From assembly GCA_964036275.1 (NCBI GenBank), contig OZ038438.1:14243720-14307719 (forward strand): DNA of 64,000 nt. The letters are read 5' to 3'. The stretch is from Litoditis marina. Its lineage: Eukaryota; Nematoda; Chromadorea; Rhabditida; Rhabditidae. The translations under genes were made by a program, and so were the position numbers. Shown here one piece after another: positions 15,001 through 25,800 of the stretch (positions are counted from its first letter, which is position 1; each line of letters starts with the position of its first letter). The notes beneath the pieces are model-generated. The model was given only the letters and a program-made list of their open reading frames with translations, was not told where the DNA came from and ran no database searches.

Positions 15001-18000
15001 GCCCAAGTGAACGCGTTGCCCAACTCGGTGCCGATCCGCAAAATGGAGAGACCGCCCATCTACCAGCCGATGGAGATCGACGAGCAGATGTGTTGCACCT
15101 CGTCCTCCTCCCTGCCCTCCCTTCCCTCCCTGTCTTCCCTCAGGGGAAAGAAGATGTCGGCAGTGACCACCTACCCGGACTCCAACTCGTCGGCCCCTCT
15201 GCCCGCCGTCACCACCCTGTTGCGACCCCTCAACCAGTTCGACGTGGCCTCCCTCATGTCCGTTGACTCTGGAATATCGGTGGCCAGTTCCTCCTCCCTG
15301 CCCAGTATACCGTCCCAACCTCCGCCCGCCGCCAAGATGACCAGTTCCACCTCGCTCAGCCTCAGCCGTCTCAACGTGGAGGTCTCCTTTGCCGACAGGG
15401 CGTCTGAGCTGCGGCCACATCCGCCCACTGTGCAGAAGACTGTTGCTCCCCAGTGCCTCCGCAGTAGAACATCGCCCATCGAACTGCCTCTTCCCGTAGT
15501 CAGCACCATCTCACACGTGGAGAAGACTGTCGAATGTGCCTCGCTGCCTATTCCACCAGAAACCCGTACAGCAGACTCTACTGAGGCTCACATGGCCACA
15601 CCAGAACTGGAACAGGTGAGCATTCAATGTTTCTTCTTTTTCCTTCAATGCGAAGGTGGTGGTATTTTTTTTTCGTAGCGTTTCCTTCGTAATATTATTT
15701 CTCATTCAGAGTTCTCCGAACGATATGTCGGAGGTCGTGAAAACGTTGCTGGCCGCGTCGGATATAGTGGAGGGCGGTTCGCGAACTAATAGTGTGGATC
15801 GCGAGTCACCGTCCATTCTGCCCAGTGTCGATATCCCTCCCACGCAGTCCAACAAACGCATGGTCACCGAAGAGTTTTTCGATGGCAGCAGCAAGTATGA
15901 TTGCCAGGTAACCTACACTCGGCTCATTATTTGTACTACTGTTTACTCGGGTTATAATTTGTATTTCTGTTTTTCGGAGATGAAACCCCTACTATCTTCG
16001 GACCGTCATGTGTCAGCAAATAGTAGACCTACCAGAGAACACAAATACCCCATAATTTTTTCGGCCAATTCTGGCTAGAATCTGACGCTTTCGCGGCTGC
16101 CAGAAATGACAGCAGGATGTATATGAACTGTATAAGATAAATTGAAATTTTAAAAGAACGTGAAATTGACGACGATACGTACTTTTGCGTAGTTAATTCA
16201 ATCAAAGTTAATTGCCTTCGAATACCTAAATTTAATTAAGTTTAAATGAAAGTTACGTGTGATATGTCAGTTCTGTTCATTCTATCCGTGTTTTAGATCG
16301 ATTTTGACAATTCCGAAGTAACTGTCTCCAAGTTGACGGTGGATGATCGAAAAGGAAATGTACCAACTATGTCTCAGAATGTGATAGCCTACCAAGTCAC
16401 ACAACTTCTGAGTAATGGAAAAACCACTTTCGATCTGATAGTGAAGGTATGTTCATGCATATTGGGCCTTCATGCCATCTATGCCTTTCTACTATTTAAC
16501 ATCTTATTTTTAATTTCTTTGCTCATGTGTTTATTTCGTGTTTCGTGAACGTATATTTTTTCTTTCAGGATGGCTCCATAGACTGGGAGAGTATGGTGCG
16601 TGCTGAGAAGCAGATTTCGCAGTCTTCCGCCGTCAACAGGTAAATTCGTTACTTTGATGGAAGGTGTCTTGTGTTGTTCTTGTTCACCTGCTCAGGAAAA
16701 TGAGGATTCATATCCATCTCCGAGCAGTCGCCTCTGTGTAACCCTTCCTGGTTCACGCAACTGCCTCAATTTTAAACTAATGCATTTTATCGGTAGTTCT
16801 CGGGTTTGCTATTTTATAAAGTAGTATCGACTATCATACGTGAGGCGACTTTGTTGTCCACAAAAATTAATTGAGAATTAGGTGTTTCATCTGGGTAATC
16901 ATACTACAAAACAGGGTGGCAGACCACGTTTTTACTAGTAAAGTGGAACTATTGTTGAAATTTGGGTAGTTAAAAAGTTGGATTGAAAGAAAAACGGGTG
17001 ATTAAATAGATCACCCAACAAAGTCGCCATACGTTTGTCGACTATGAAGGGAGTTTCGGTTACAATATTTATAATCATGTTGGCGCCATTCGCACGCAAG
17101 TGGCTTTACTAGTGGAGTTTTCAGATGTGATGGTGAGGCTGGTGCCTCCACGAGTTCTCTGGATGTTGCCGCTTCATCCAGTGAATCAGTGGCATTGGAA
17201 GTAGAACTGACTGGCACTAAGATGAATGCGGTGCTCTCTCGAACCAGACATGTACCACCCATCCCCACCAGTGTTCCGCCAAAGAAGAAGTCTGTCGCCT
17301 CCAAGATCATTGTGAAACCCGAATGGTCTCGACGAAGTTTCCGTCAAATGCCCTGTACTCCTCGCGCCACCTATGCTCGTAGACAAACCGAAAGGTATGC
17401 TTTTCACAACTGACTTTTTCTAATCTGGTTGGTTCTGAGAACTAAATACACCAATCACATGTATCTATTCATATATCAGATATACCTAGTTCACTCCCAT
17501 TTTTCCATCTTCCTGTTGGGGAGATTTGTCACCTGAGCTCATGTTTCCAACTCAACCTTTAGTTGGTAGTTTAACTGTTTCAGATATACCCAAATATATC
17601 TGACTGAGCCTGAGGAGATGGTTGCTCCCGAAGATCGAGAAGGAACTCATTCATACATGAGTTGGGTGGAGCAAGCTGTGCATGCAGCTGAGCGGGAGAG
17701 GCGTAGGTAAGACATTCACTTGTTTTTATGTTACGTTGCAATTCAGGTGCCGTAAAACGCTCGTAGAATCCATCACACCTGTTTTCTTACCTGCGACATA
17801 AATGTTGGTATAGTGTAATGTCAGTTCCCTTCCTCAAGGGCTGTTAGAACGAGAGACGAAGTAAGACGTTGGTTTGAACCAGCTCCGAATTGATATTAGC
17901 CACGTGTATCTCGGTATTTTGCATATACGCCAGTTCTGTTTAATTAGCATAGTATCATCACGTTCATCGAGAAAGTGTACGTGTTTTGTTGTCTACACAA

Positions 18001-19443
18001 GTCTTTCGGTCAATCATTGTTTTCAATGGCTTTCGCCGGCTTTCATTTCTCTTATAGTCTCGAGTAATGAGTGGCATATACTAATTATTCTGGGATCTTT
18101 AATCAGAGCTGTAAAATTGCATAACAGTATCTTTTCCAGAATGATGGAAAGTACAAAGTGCGACAGTGCCTTCAGAAGCAGGATCTTAGAAGAACGACGA
18201 GAAACTGTCCCAACGGTACATAGACGGTAAGTCGGCTATTCTATGTTGAAATCAATGAAATCATCAAGCGTTTTGTACCACATTTTTCGATCAAAGACCA
18301 TCTGTTGTTTCAAATCTCATTTGTAGCATACCCATTCGTTGTTGCTTCCTGTTACTCTTTATAATTTATCTATTTAGATCAAAGTCGGCCGAAGGTTGGT
18401 TTGGTCGATCTATATGTAAGCATTTCGGAGAGTATTGGCCGCTTGGACTAGCTCGAATGGACTACGAGAAAAAGGTAGTTAAAGTTTTATACTGGCATTA
18501 TTGTATACTTCTTGTATCTAGGATGATTGTTTTTATTGATTTGGATGGTAAGTAAGTGATATGTTTTTTTTGCAGTTCGGAGTGCCGAACCACGCCGTGA
18601 ACGCAGTAAGTCTGCGACCTAATGTGGATGAACCATATATCAGTCGATGCAACACTCCAGCATCCATCTCTCCCTGGGATGAGGACAGAACTGTTAGTTT
18701 TTTCATGATCATATATTACAGTCGTTCATGACTTGGCTATGTTTAGGCTTGTACTTCAGCTTTTTCAATGTTTTGTTCAATGAAGTTGAATATTGAAAAC
18801 AATGATAACATCAATTGGTAATTTTTCGTGGGTATTTTTAATGGGCGATTTTAGGCGGATAGCGACACGCCCGGAGAGCCTCCCCAAGTTCACACGCTTT
18901 TGATGGACCTGAAGCCGTCGTTGGAGCCGAAGCGACGGAAGAAGTATATCCACATCCGGGCCGGTCCCTCGCGACCCCGCTCGCCTCGAGGAAACTTCCC
19001 CTCTGAAATTAGTCCCAGTTTAGAGGTAAGCCGCGAAACCGTCTATCATGTTCTAACCTCTTTGTTTAATCCGTTTCAAGTTTCGCGTTCATTGCGATCG
19101 TTTCAAGAAATTGGATTGTTTGCTCTCAATCTGTACATGTAAATTAGAAGCATTGGGCTTGGTAATACATATGTCAACAAAACTCTGATGTTTCTAATTG
19201 AAAAAAGTGTTTTTTTTTTTGCTTTGGCTGTCCGTAATGCTTGGTATTCTTATATTCTATTCTTCGTAGTTTCAGATATCGGATCGCATTCCTGAGCCTT
19301 CCCAGATAGCTCGGATGGACTTTCCCTTTGTCCCGCCTCCCACACAAGATGAGCAGAGTTTTTCTGTTCCACTTACGAATGAGACTCCAGAAGATGTAAG
19401 GTTCCGGGTTCCTTTTCCGCCGAAGCATAGGCGGCCTGAATAG
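1..19443 (+). CDS. Very large multi-exon protein of unknown family (5' end outside window)
   Basis: I do not recognise this protein. Fifty-seven exons join without a frame break and give about 2,875 codons; the first visible exon (to 61) is open at the left edge and the last (19276-19443) ends in TAG. Exon starts: 263, 419, 714, 1914, 2179, 2452, 2711, 2889, 3235, 3614, 3907, 4131, 4331, 4707, 4937, 5218, 5430, 5681, 6454, 6670, 6934, 7190, 7507, 7802, 7987, 8227, 8512, 8738, 9199, 9450, 9612, 9768, 10020, 10173, 10338, 10734, 11896, 12163, 12381, 12658, 12960, 13246, 13478, 13716, 14484, 14905, 15710, 16297, 16569, 17125, 17584, 18140, 18378, 18576, 18855, 19276. The first 38 introns are all phase 0. 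Order: acidic, Pro/Thr-rich region with a basic SRKRK stretch (714-1613); 19 repeat-like exons; an AT-hook (KKRGRPRK, 7560-7587); Gln/His-rich segment (9768-9869); a 327-codon exon; a more folded-looking part (12381-14633); Ser/Pro-rich segments; Arg-rich C-terminus. A nuclear role is inference. Two adjacent genes fused by my model cannot be excluded. Confidence 0.72.
1914..7294 (+). repeat. Tandem array of 19 phase-0 exons of 99-108 bp coding for ~34-residue units
   Basis: Exons 5-23 of the large gene are 33-36 codons each and start and end between codons. Exons at 2179, 2452, 2711, 2889 and 3235 are plainly copies of one unit. It opens V-x(3-4)-N/T-E-A, has a central L-x-S-S/T, then Q/H-T-K-P or similar, a Ser-rich stretch and usually a final Thr at the donor. 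Later exons (3614 to 7190) keep the length, the phase and mostly the final Thr, but their sequence has drifted. The pattern fits repeated duplication of one symmetric exon with its intron. Any exon could be skipped without frame loss. The later exons belonging to the same family is inferred from length and phase more than from residues. Confidence 0.75.
4501..4638. mobile_element. MITE-like element, CATACACCAGTAA family, copy 1
   Basis: The two ends are inverted copies: catacaccagtaatgctgac at the left, and at the right the reverse complement of catacaccagtaaggtcca. The element is 138 bp, codes for nothing, and sits in an intron of the large gene between exons 4331 and 4707. Similar ends occur at 14113-14282 and 61769-61939, and the right half matches 38715-38815. 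Confidence 0.7.
14113..14282. mobile_element. MITE-like element, CATACACCAGTAA family, copy 2
   Basis: The left end reads cataccccagtaaggtccaa and the right end ccttgctggtgtatg, an imperfect inverted pair of the same family as 4501-4638. The interior holds two copies of a ctaaaaagtag-ccattttc/cgattttc unit. It lies in the intron between exons 13716 and 14484 of the large gene. Confidence 0.65.
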
Positions 19444-19873
19444 GGAGTATAACTCTTTCTCATTAAATTTCCCATGATTCTCACAAAGATTGACCGGTCT
19501 GTACAGTCTCTTAATAGTGTTTTGTGTTCTCTTACTTTTATTTGTCTTTGTAACTCTTTGTCTGTGAATGGGTCATTAGAAATCTACCCTCAACTAATGT
19601 CATATGTTTTGAGCTGTTTTGAGCATTCTGGCAATAATTGCCGACGCAGTGGGTCTTCTCAGGTCTACCCGTACTTTCTTGTTTACCCCATTATATTGCA
19701 TACCAAATGCTGTGTCATACACACTGGGGTCATTGTCTTTTGTATTTCCTCAATTTGATTAGTTGTAAGTTGTATAACGTTCCACCTCCATTTCTTTTCT
19801 CCCCACGCGGTGATTACTTTACCTCTAATAAGAGTAGTTTTTGTTCAATTTTCAGAGAATATTAAAATGCTAT

Positions 19874-19879
19874 AATAAA
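19874..19879 (+). terminator. Poly(A) signal of the large gene
   Basis: AATAAA about 430 bp after the TAG stop at 19443. It is the first canonical signal downstream in a T-rich 3' region, so it is the likely polyadenylation signal. Confidence 0.5.
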
Positions 19880-20563
19880 TTATTAGTGTTTAACTTTTTG
19901 TTGTGTTTCCCCAATTCAGCGTTGCATTTACAATTATTGAAACAGGTACATGAAACACAAAAACTTAAAAGCTCGTGGGGTTGTTTTTTTAAATGAACGA
20001 GGACACTATAAACCAAGGGTTCGGCTTCCGTAAATGAACTCGCATGATTAATGGCTCGCAAAAAAGTGAAAGTGTAGAATTGCGATTCAAATGTTTATCA
20101 TAAATCATATTTCCTTGGGGGAGCGCGTATATTGCGAGTTATTGGCAGTTTTTTTAAAATTCAAAATATCTTATTTTGCAGTAAAATTGGTAAATAATTA
20201 TGATATACATTGTAGCGGCAGGTTGCAAAGGCGTTCTCAATAGACAGTTAGCTGTCAGATGCAGTACTTCATATCTGGCGTGTAGATTGAAAACGCAGTG
20301 AAGCGCAGAATAGTATCCACACCAATCAGTTGGCCCCCACTTCTACACAACAATGCAGTCTCCGGTAAGCTATGTTATTCATACAAAATTGACACTTATG
20401 TAGTTTTTGTGAAGAGAATCCGCAACATTAGTAAGATGATCGGGATATTTCAATCTACATGAAGCAGTTTACCTATTTTTAGTTGAATATCAGCCGCATC
20501 CTGAAAGAAATTCACGCTTTAAAAAGGACACAATTTACCTGTACTATCGCTTCATCCTGCCGT

Positions 20564-20640
20564 GTTTATAGTTTGATATCGGTGCACTCTAGATGTGTTC
20601 GTAATTTATGATGCGTTTGACGGATCAGACTATAACAAAC
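20564..20640. mobile_element. Diverged TTGTAGTTTGATC-type inverted-repeat element
   Basis: The ends read gtttatagtttgatatc and gatcagactataacaaac, which are imperfect inverted copies and resemble the TTGTAGTTTGATC family seen elsewhere. It is non-coding and short (77 bp). Confidence 0.4.
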
Positions 20641-20755
20641 ATTTGGTAATAACCCTAAGAGGCAATAGAAAGGTAGAAACTCCATTTTAGAGTTGCACAT
20701 AAGACGAGAAGTTTCTTATAACTGTCTACGAGTGTAGCGAATGAAACACTCTGAG

Positions 20756-20812
20756 TTGTAGTTTGATCTACATTTGTCTACTTACGACTGGTAGGATCGA
20801 ACTACAAACACA
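20756..20812. mobile_element. TTGTAGTTTGATC-family MITE-like element
   Basis: Begins TTGTAGTTTGATC and closes with GATCGAACTACAAACACAG, giving near-perfect terminal inverted repeats around a short spacer. The right flank ACACAGCGG is shared with the copy at 32132-32202 and internal bases of the copy at 25035-25107. Confidence 0.6.
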
Positions 20813-20908
20813 GCGGTCGAGGAAAAGACGTTTTTCCTGAACGTGTCCTGTAATGAAAGTACTTCCGGCCTGCTTTGGACAACGAAACAGTGTGTTTAGT
20901 GGTTGGAT

Positions 20909-22592
20909 ATGATGGAGCCGCGAGCGAATGACGGATATGTGGAGTACGGGGAGTTCATGGATCAGGAGGGAGACCGAAATGCCGCGAACGTCAGAGAGAA
21001 GAAGCGCATGTGCAACATCAACGTGGCGTTCATTGTGAGTGTCTCTTGAAAACTTGAACTTGAAGTCACGTGAGTGTCACGTGAGTGTCACTTGAAAAGT
21101 GACTGATAGATTTACAAGAACGTTGTACAGAGCTAATGATTGCAGCTTTTTCTGACGTGTTGGGAATCTTTTGGTGAGCGAAATGTACAGAATAAGAGTT
21201 TGAAAATCCTGAATTATCGCTACGGCTATCTATCAACATAAATTTTCTATCTCTATACAGTAATTAACTCTTCAGATGAACTGTACAGAAAAGGGTCACA
21301 AAACGCTGAAAATTCCTTTGTTTACGTGGCAGACACACTTCTCAACCCATTTTAGAACTGGTACTCAGAGAGTCTGAGCTATTAAAACAGAAATACCTCA
21401 ACGGATTATGTTTCAGGAGCTTCGCAACTTCATACCCACATTTCCGTACGAGAAACGACTCTCCAAAATCGACACTCTGAATCTGGCAATAGCATACATA
21501 AATATGCTCGACGATGTTCTTAGGTATGTGTATTTATAGGAAGCATTGATAATAATGATGTACTAATCATTAGACGAATTGACGGTTATAGTCATCGCCA
21601 ACGGAAAGGCTACTGTATATCTTACTTTCTGCTGTGTAAGCAAGCATGCCTTCGATTCCAAAACTTGGCGGTTATGTTCTCTGATAGGGCAGTGGTTCGC
21701 GCCCTGCTACGAATCTTTTGCTCACAGGTTCGATTCCGGCGGGAGACAGAAGTTTATAAATTTGGCACCCACTATATATAGCGATATGAGGAAACACATG
21801 TGGAAACTGTTACCAAATGAATGCAAATGAAATTTCTAATCGAAGTTCGTAGAAACAGTAAATAAGTACTGAGTTCCAAAATAATGCTCAACCTTCAGCA
21901 GGAGCTCTAACAAGTCTGTCCCATTACGGGTCAGGGCGAGAAGTTCGCTAGAGCCGTACTTCAACTGATTTCCGATTAGAGTAGACAAAATAACCAGTAA
22001 CCGATAATTTAGTAACCGGCAGGTACCTGAGGCAGTATCGAACAGGTAGTGGCTGTTCTATAAGATGACTATTTCAGATCATCAACTGACTCCCATCGAC
22101 ATATTCAAAACTGCGTCTCTATGGCCAAAAGTGGGCATCCTGATGCTCCTACATGGAGCACAAGTGGTTGGTTTACAAATTTCATTCAAGTACTTCCATA
22201 CCAGTTTGACCATTTAGTTGTTCCAGTCCCGTTGTGGCCTATAGTCATTTCACTGTGAATGGCTATAGTCATTTTCATTTCTACCTAGACTGCTACAGTG
22301 TGATGACAAAACTTTCAGTCCGTTTCAATGTTTGACTTTCCGAGACTTGAAAACAAATAAACAAATGTTGGTCAGACGTACGTCTTATAAATGCATGTCT
22401 TTTGTAGGCATTAGAAACTTTCCCGTATCTCGTTTTTCATATCTTCTTATCCTGTATTATGTTATTGACCGGAAACAAAGAACCGAACTGATTGATTTCT
22501 GACTTAAGTTTGTCAATGAAACTTTTCTAGATCTGGTGGCTCGTTTGAGTTGGATCAAATGGCGTCGTCTTGGCATTGAGCCAGTCGTTTGA
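20909..22592 (+). CDS. hlh-13: Fer3/Ptf1a-type bHLH transcription factor, HLH-13-like
   Basis: Four exons (20909-21034, 21417-21523, 22078-22166, 22531-22592; phases 0, 2, 1) give 127 codons ending in TGA. Residues ~25-42 form the basic region ([19 protein letters not shown]). Helix 1 continues over the exon 1/2 junction, followed by a loop with [13 protein letters not shown] and helix 2 ending INMLDDVLR. The C-terminal exons encode [19 protein letters not shown], a tail I recall from nematode HLH-13 proteins; this is the main support for nematode origin and for exons 3 and 4. The family binds E-box DNA as dimers with an E/Daughterless partner and acts in neuronal specification; that role here is by homology. 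A second in-frame ATG follows directly, and an upstream mini-exon at 20353 could add MQSP-WLD. Intron 2 holds a tRNA-like sequence. Confidence 0.93.
21677..21749 (+). tRNA. tRNA-like sequence, probably a pseudo-tRNA or SINE head
   Basis: A 73-nt stretch has a mostly pairable acceptor stem (gttctct with gggagac), an A-box-like GGGCAGTGGTTCGCGCCC and an intact B-box GGTTCGATTCC. The T-stem has mismatches and no clean anticodon arm can be drawn, so a working tRNA is unlikely. It lies in intron 2 of the bHLH gene. Confidence 0.35.
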
Positions 22593-22891
22593 GTAGATTC
22601 GAACGCAAAAACGGCTCCCTGTTCATCTACCTATTACTCTATATTTATTTGTTGCTTCAGTTTCTTGACTACCTACTAGATATCCAAATTATACTACTTG
22701 TGAAGTATATATCGAACGTAAAATATGGGCACTGTTCATTCTATTAAATAATTTTTCCTCATAACTTTTTTCATCAGAACGAGAACACGTGTGAAAATAA
22801 CCAGACATCACAAGCGGAACAAATTGTTTCTATTTATATACACGTTGAGATTGAGCATGTACACAAGCGAATATTGTGTTACAAATGATCA

Positions 22892-22897
22892 TTTATT
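22892..22897 (-). terminator. Poly(A) signal of the EB/lustrin gene
   Basis: AATAAA on the minus strand directly after the TAA stop; a further A/T-rich stretch follows. It implies a very short 3' UTR. Confidence 0.45.
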
Positions 22898-25800
22898 TTA
22901 TTGGCCACTGTTTCCCCTCTTGTTTCCGAACAGTTGCTCGACTCCGGTCAGAATTGTATTCAGACTCAACGGGTCATCCGGATTAGAGCATCGAGCACCG
23001 AGAATGTTATCCTGAAAGATTGTAATACAGTTTCAGTTGAACACAGCAGAAGTGGAAACGCAAATCTCAGTGTATACGTTTCACGTTATAGCTTCACACA
23101 CGACCGAGAGAAGGCTATGTGCAGCATTATGAGTCCCTAATTTTACTGATGAGTCTCTTTCAAAAACTGTTCAAAATGTTTTGTAAGCTTTTGTTGAAAA
23201 ACACTTACCCTAACTTGTTTGTATCCACAAAGACATTGACAGGTTCCGAATCTGCACTCGGCAAAATTGGAACACTGCTTATTGCTGAGACATCGCTGGG
23301 CCAACTGAGCTTTTGGTAGACAGCGGTCGGTGGAGGCAATTTCCTCCAACTTGTTGCAACTTTTCTCGCACGTTGGAAATCTTTCGTCATTGTTCTGAAT
23401 CATATATCACGTCATACACGTGATCTACGTGGTACCAGAAAAGACATGCAAATATATGAAACAAAGTTTTCAATTAGGTCGATCTCACATTCACAACATG
23501 AAATCATTGATAAAACTTGACAAAACGTGGCTCAATAAATAAAGCGAAATAATCAAGTTCTCTACTCGATTGCTGCTTCTTGATTTCATAAACTCACCGG
23601 GTGGAATCCCAATTTACATTGACAGGTTCCCAGACTGCACGTCATTGTAATTCCTCCTTCACACTGAAAAACGAGCAGGATTGGTAGAAAAATTAGATTT
23701 ATGACTCGAGATTACAAACTATATTGCCTCTGTGAAATGTATGTTGTATGATGAACATCGCTTCGTAACGAAGCCACGTGAATGAATAATTATGGCAATA
23801 TTGCCTCAAAACACTACGGCAAAGAGTGTCAGTAAACCAGCAGATTGATAGTTGAACTCATCCCTATGTGAACAAAAAACAGATTTCGAGAAGGTTTCCT
23901 CGTAAACATAGATAGGCCTCAGATATGCAGCTTGTCATATTTTCATTGAAAAGGAAATAAAGTTATCAACCAGAGTAAACAAAACCGACTTGTTGGTCAA
24001 TTTGGCATGGATCGTCTCTGTGTGCAATGGAGAGACATTGTCCGTTCACATAGAGGGGAGTGGGGTCTCGACAGGGCCGCGGGCAACACAGGGACGACTT
24101 CCAGCTGCAGTCAAGATTGATACATTTTTTTCACATCAGATGATTTGTAAAATGATTTTCCTGTTCTTAAACGAATTGACAATAACAGAACATATCGTTC
24201 TGTGGTCCTGGTTGGAAATTGTGGGGCACATAAAAAGAAGGGCAGTTTTACAAATGACCTTGTAACTCACGAACAACCGTGAGGGTAAAATTAAAGAACG
24301 TTCACTGGTACGACTTTTGAACTGAGCAGTAGCATGTATCAGACAGACATAAACGAACTGCGTTGAATGTGCTTGCAACGAAGAAGCTAAACGACGTGAG
24401 GTTTCAAAAATAGACACTCACCCAGGTTCACTAACGGTGTAACAGAAGTGGGTCAATGGTCGACACTTTGCCTCCAGACTCGCTCCGGTGTCGCAAGATT
24501 GACTGAAAAACATCAATTACGGATAGTTATCCAAAAAAAATATTACTAATGCTAGTTACATAAATAATGATGTACGTCATGTAGTGAATCGAGAACCGAT
24601 CTATTTCACTCTATCACACCTACTACTTAATTATAGCACAACTCACCGCCCAGCTTGAGAGAGTAACTATTTGAATCATAACTTCTAGTTCTTCATTCAT
24701 ACGCGACATGCAATTCAATCGTCACCAGCTAACACATTTCACGTTATTAGCTATCTATAGTCGCCAAAAAGGACGATCATATTTCTATGCTGTGAGAAAA
24801 AAGGCCAACCTCAAGTCCGGTTCCCCGTACGGGCAGCGCAGTCGACAGCAATGGCCGACGTAGGGACTTCCGTAGGTGACGCAGCGGTATCCGAGGGGAC
24901 AACTGTCCGTGTTGGCCGCACTCTCCAACATGTCAATGTCGTTGATGAACAGTCGACGACACGTCTGACGGGGGTGCATTCCGTCCGGACACACTGCAAC
25001 ACCGACACTATCGTGATATAAGGAGTGACCAATATTGTAGTTTGATCCCGACACTCGCCAAACTCTACGTTTAGTTGCGACCGAACAACAGCGGGATCAA
25101 AATTACAGACATATTGTCATTCGGATACGAGAACGGCTACCGCACACGCCTAGTTTCTCGGAGAGCGTCCCCTTTCAATGTTTATGTCAGGCTCGTTCTT
25201 GAATATGGTTCAGAAGTGTTCAATCCTCCTCCCAAATCTAGGCTATGTTCTCGGTTAGAATCCCCTCTAAGAAAGTTCACAAAAACCGTTTGTATTCGCT
25301 GTAACATCCCTTTCGTTTCTTACAAAGATCGTCTCCTGAAATTAGATACCCAATCAAGCTATTGCAGACGAATTTGCATTGATTTATTACAAGCGCATAA
25401 ATTACTCTCGGGAAAATCAAATCTGGTCAGGTGTTCTTTTGTTCGTAGCTCGAATGTTAGACATAGCAATAGGCTAATTTATCAACCTAGGCTTTATCGT
25501 GACGATAATTGGTATTTTGCTCGTGCTGAAAGATATTGGAATGTTTTTACTCGCAATGAGTGTGAGCTGTTGTCTCTCTATCAATTACGGTCTAAATTGA
25601 GAAATCTCGATATCAGTGTGTTTAAAGATCAACCACGTTTTATGACTTAGTTATTTTGCTTGTAGTATGTCGTGTATCACTTTGTTTCATTGTACTTCTT
25701 TTATTTTATAACATTTTTAAGATTTTTCCAACGCTCCCTTTTAAGCAGATTGCGCTTTTAAAAACGCAACCCTTAGGGATTCGTATTTGTCATAGATTAT

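Larger units (their letters stand above)
19880..20908. other. Intergenic region upstream of the bHLH gene
   Basis: No supported full-length coding sequence. It holds a diverged small inverted-repeat element (20564-20640), a better one (20756-20812), and a possible four-codon first exon at 20353-20364 (ATG followed by a GTAAGC donor). That mini-exon would splice in frame to an acceptor at 20898-20899, just before the chosen start of the bHLH gene. The region probably contains the bHLH promoter. Confidence 0.5.

Noticed and set aside
14770..15420. 216-codon open frame on the minus strand
   Set aside because: It is the mirror of the GC-rich exon 14905-15615. The plus strand has matching splice sites and keeps frame with its neighbours; the minus product is Gly/Arg-rich noise.
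23019..23135. Two other acceptors for the last EB/lustrin exon
   Set aside because: They give very short tails after weak pyrimidine tracts; the acceptor ending at 23012 has a better tract and leads to a stop followed at once by AATAAA.
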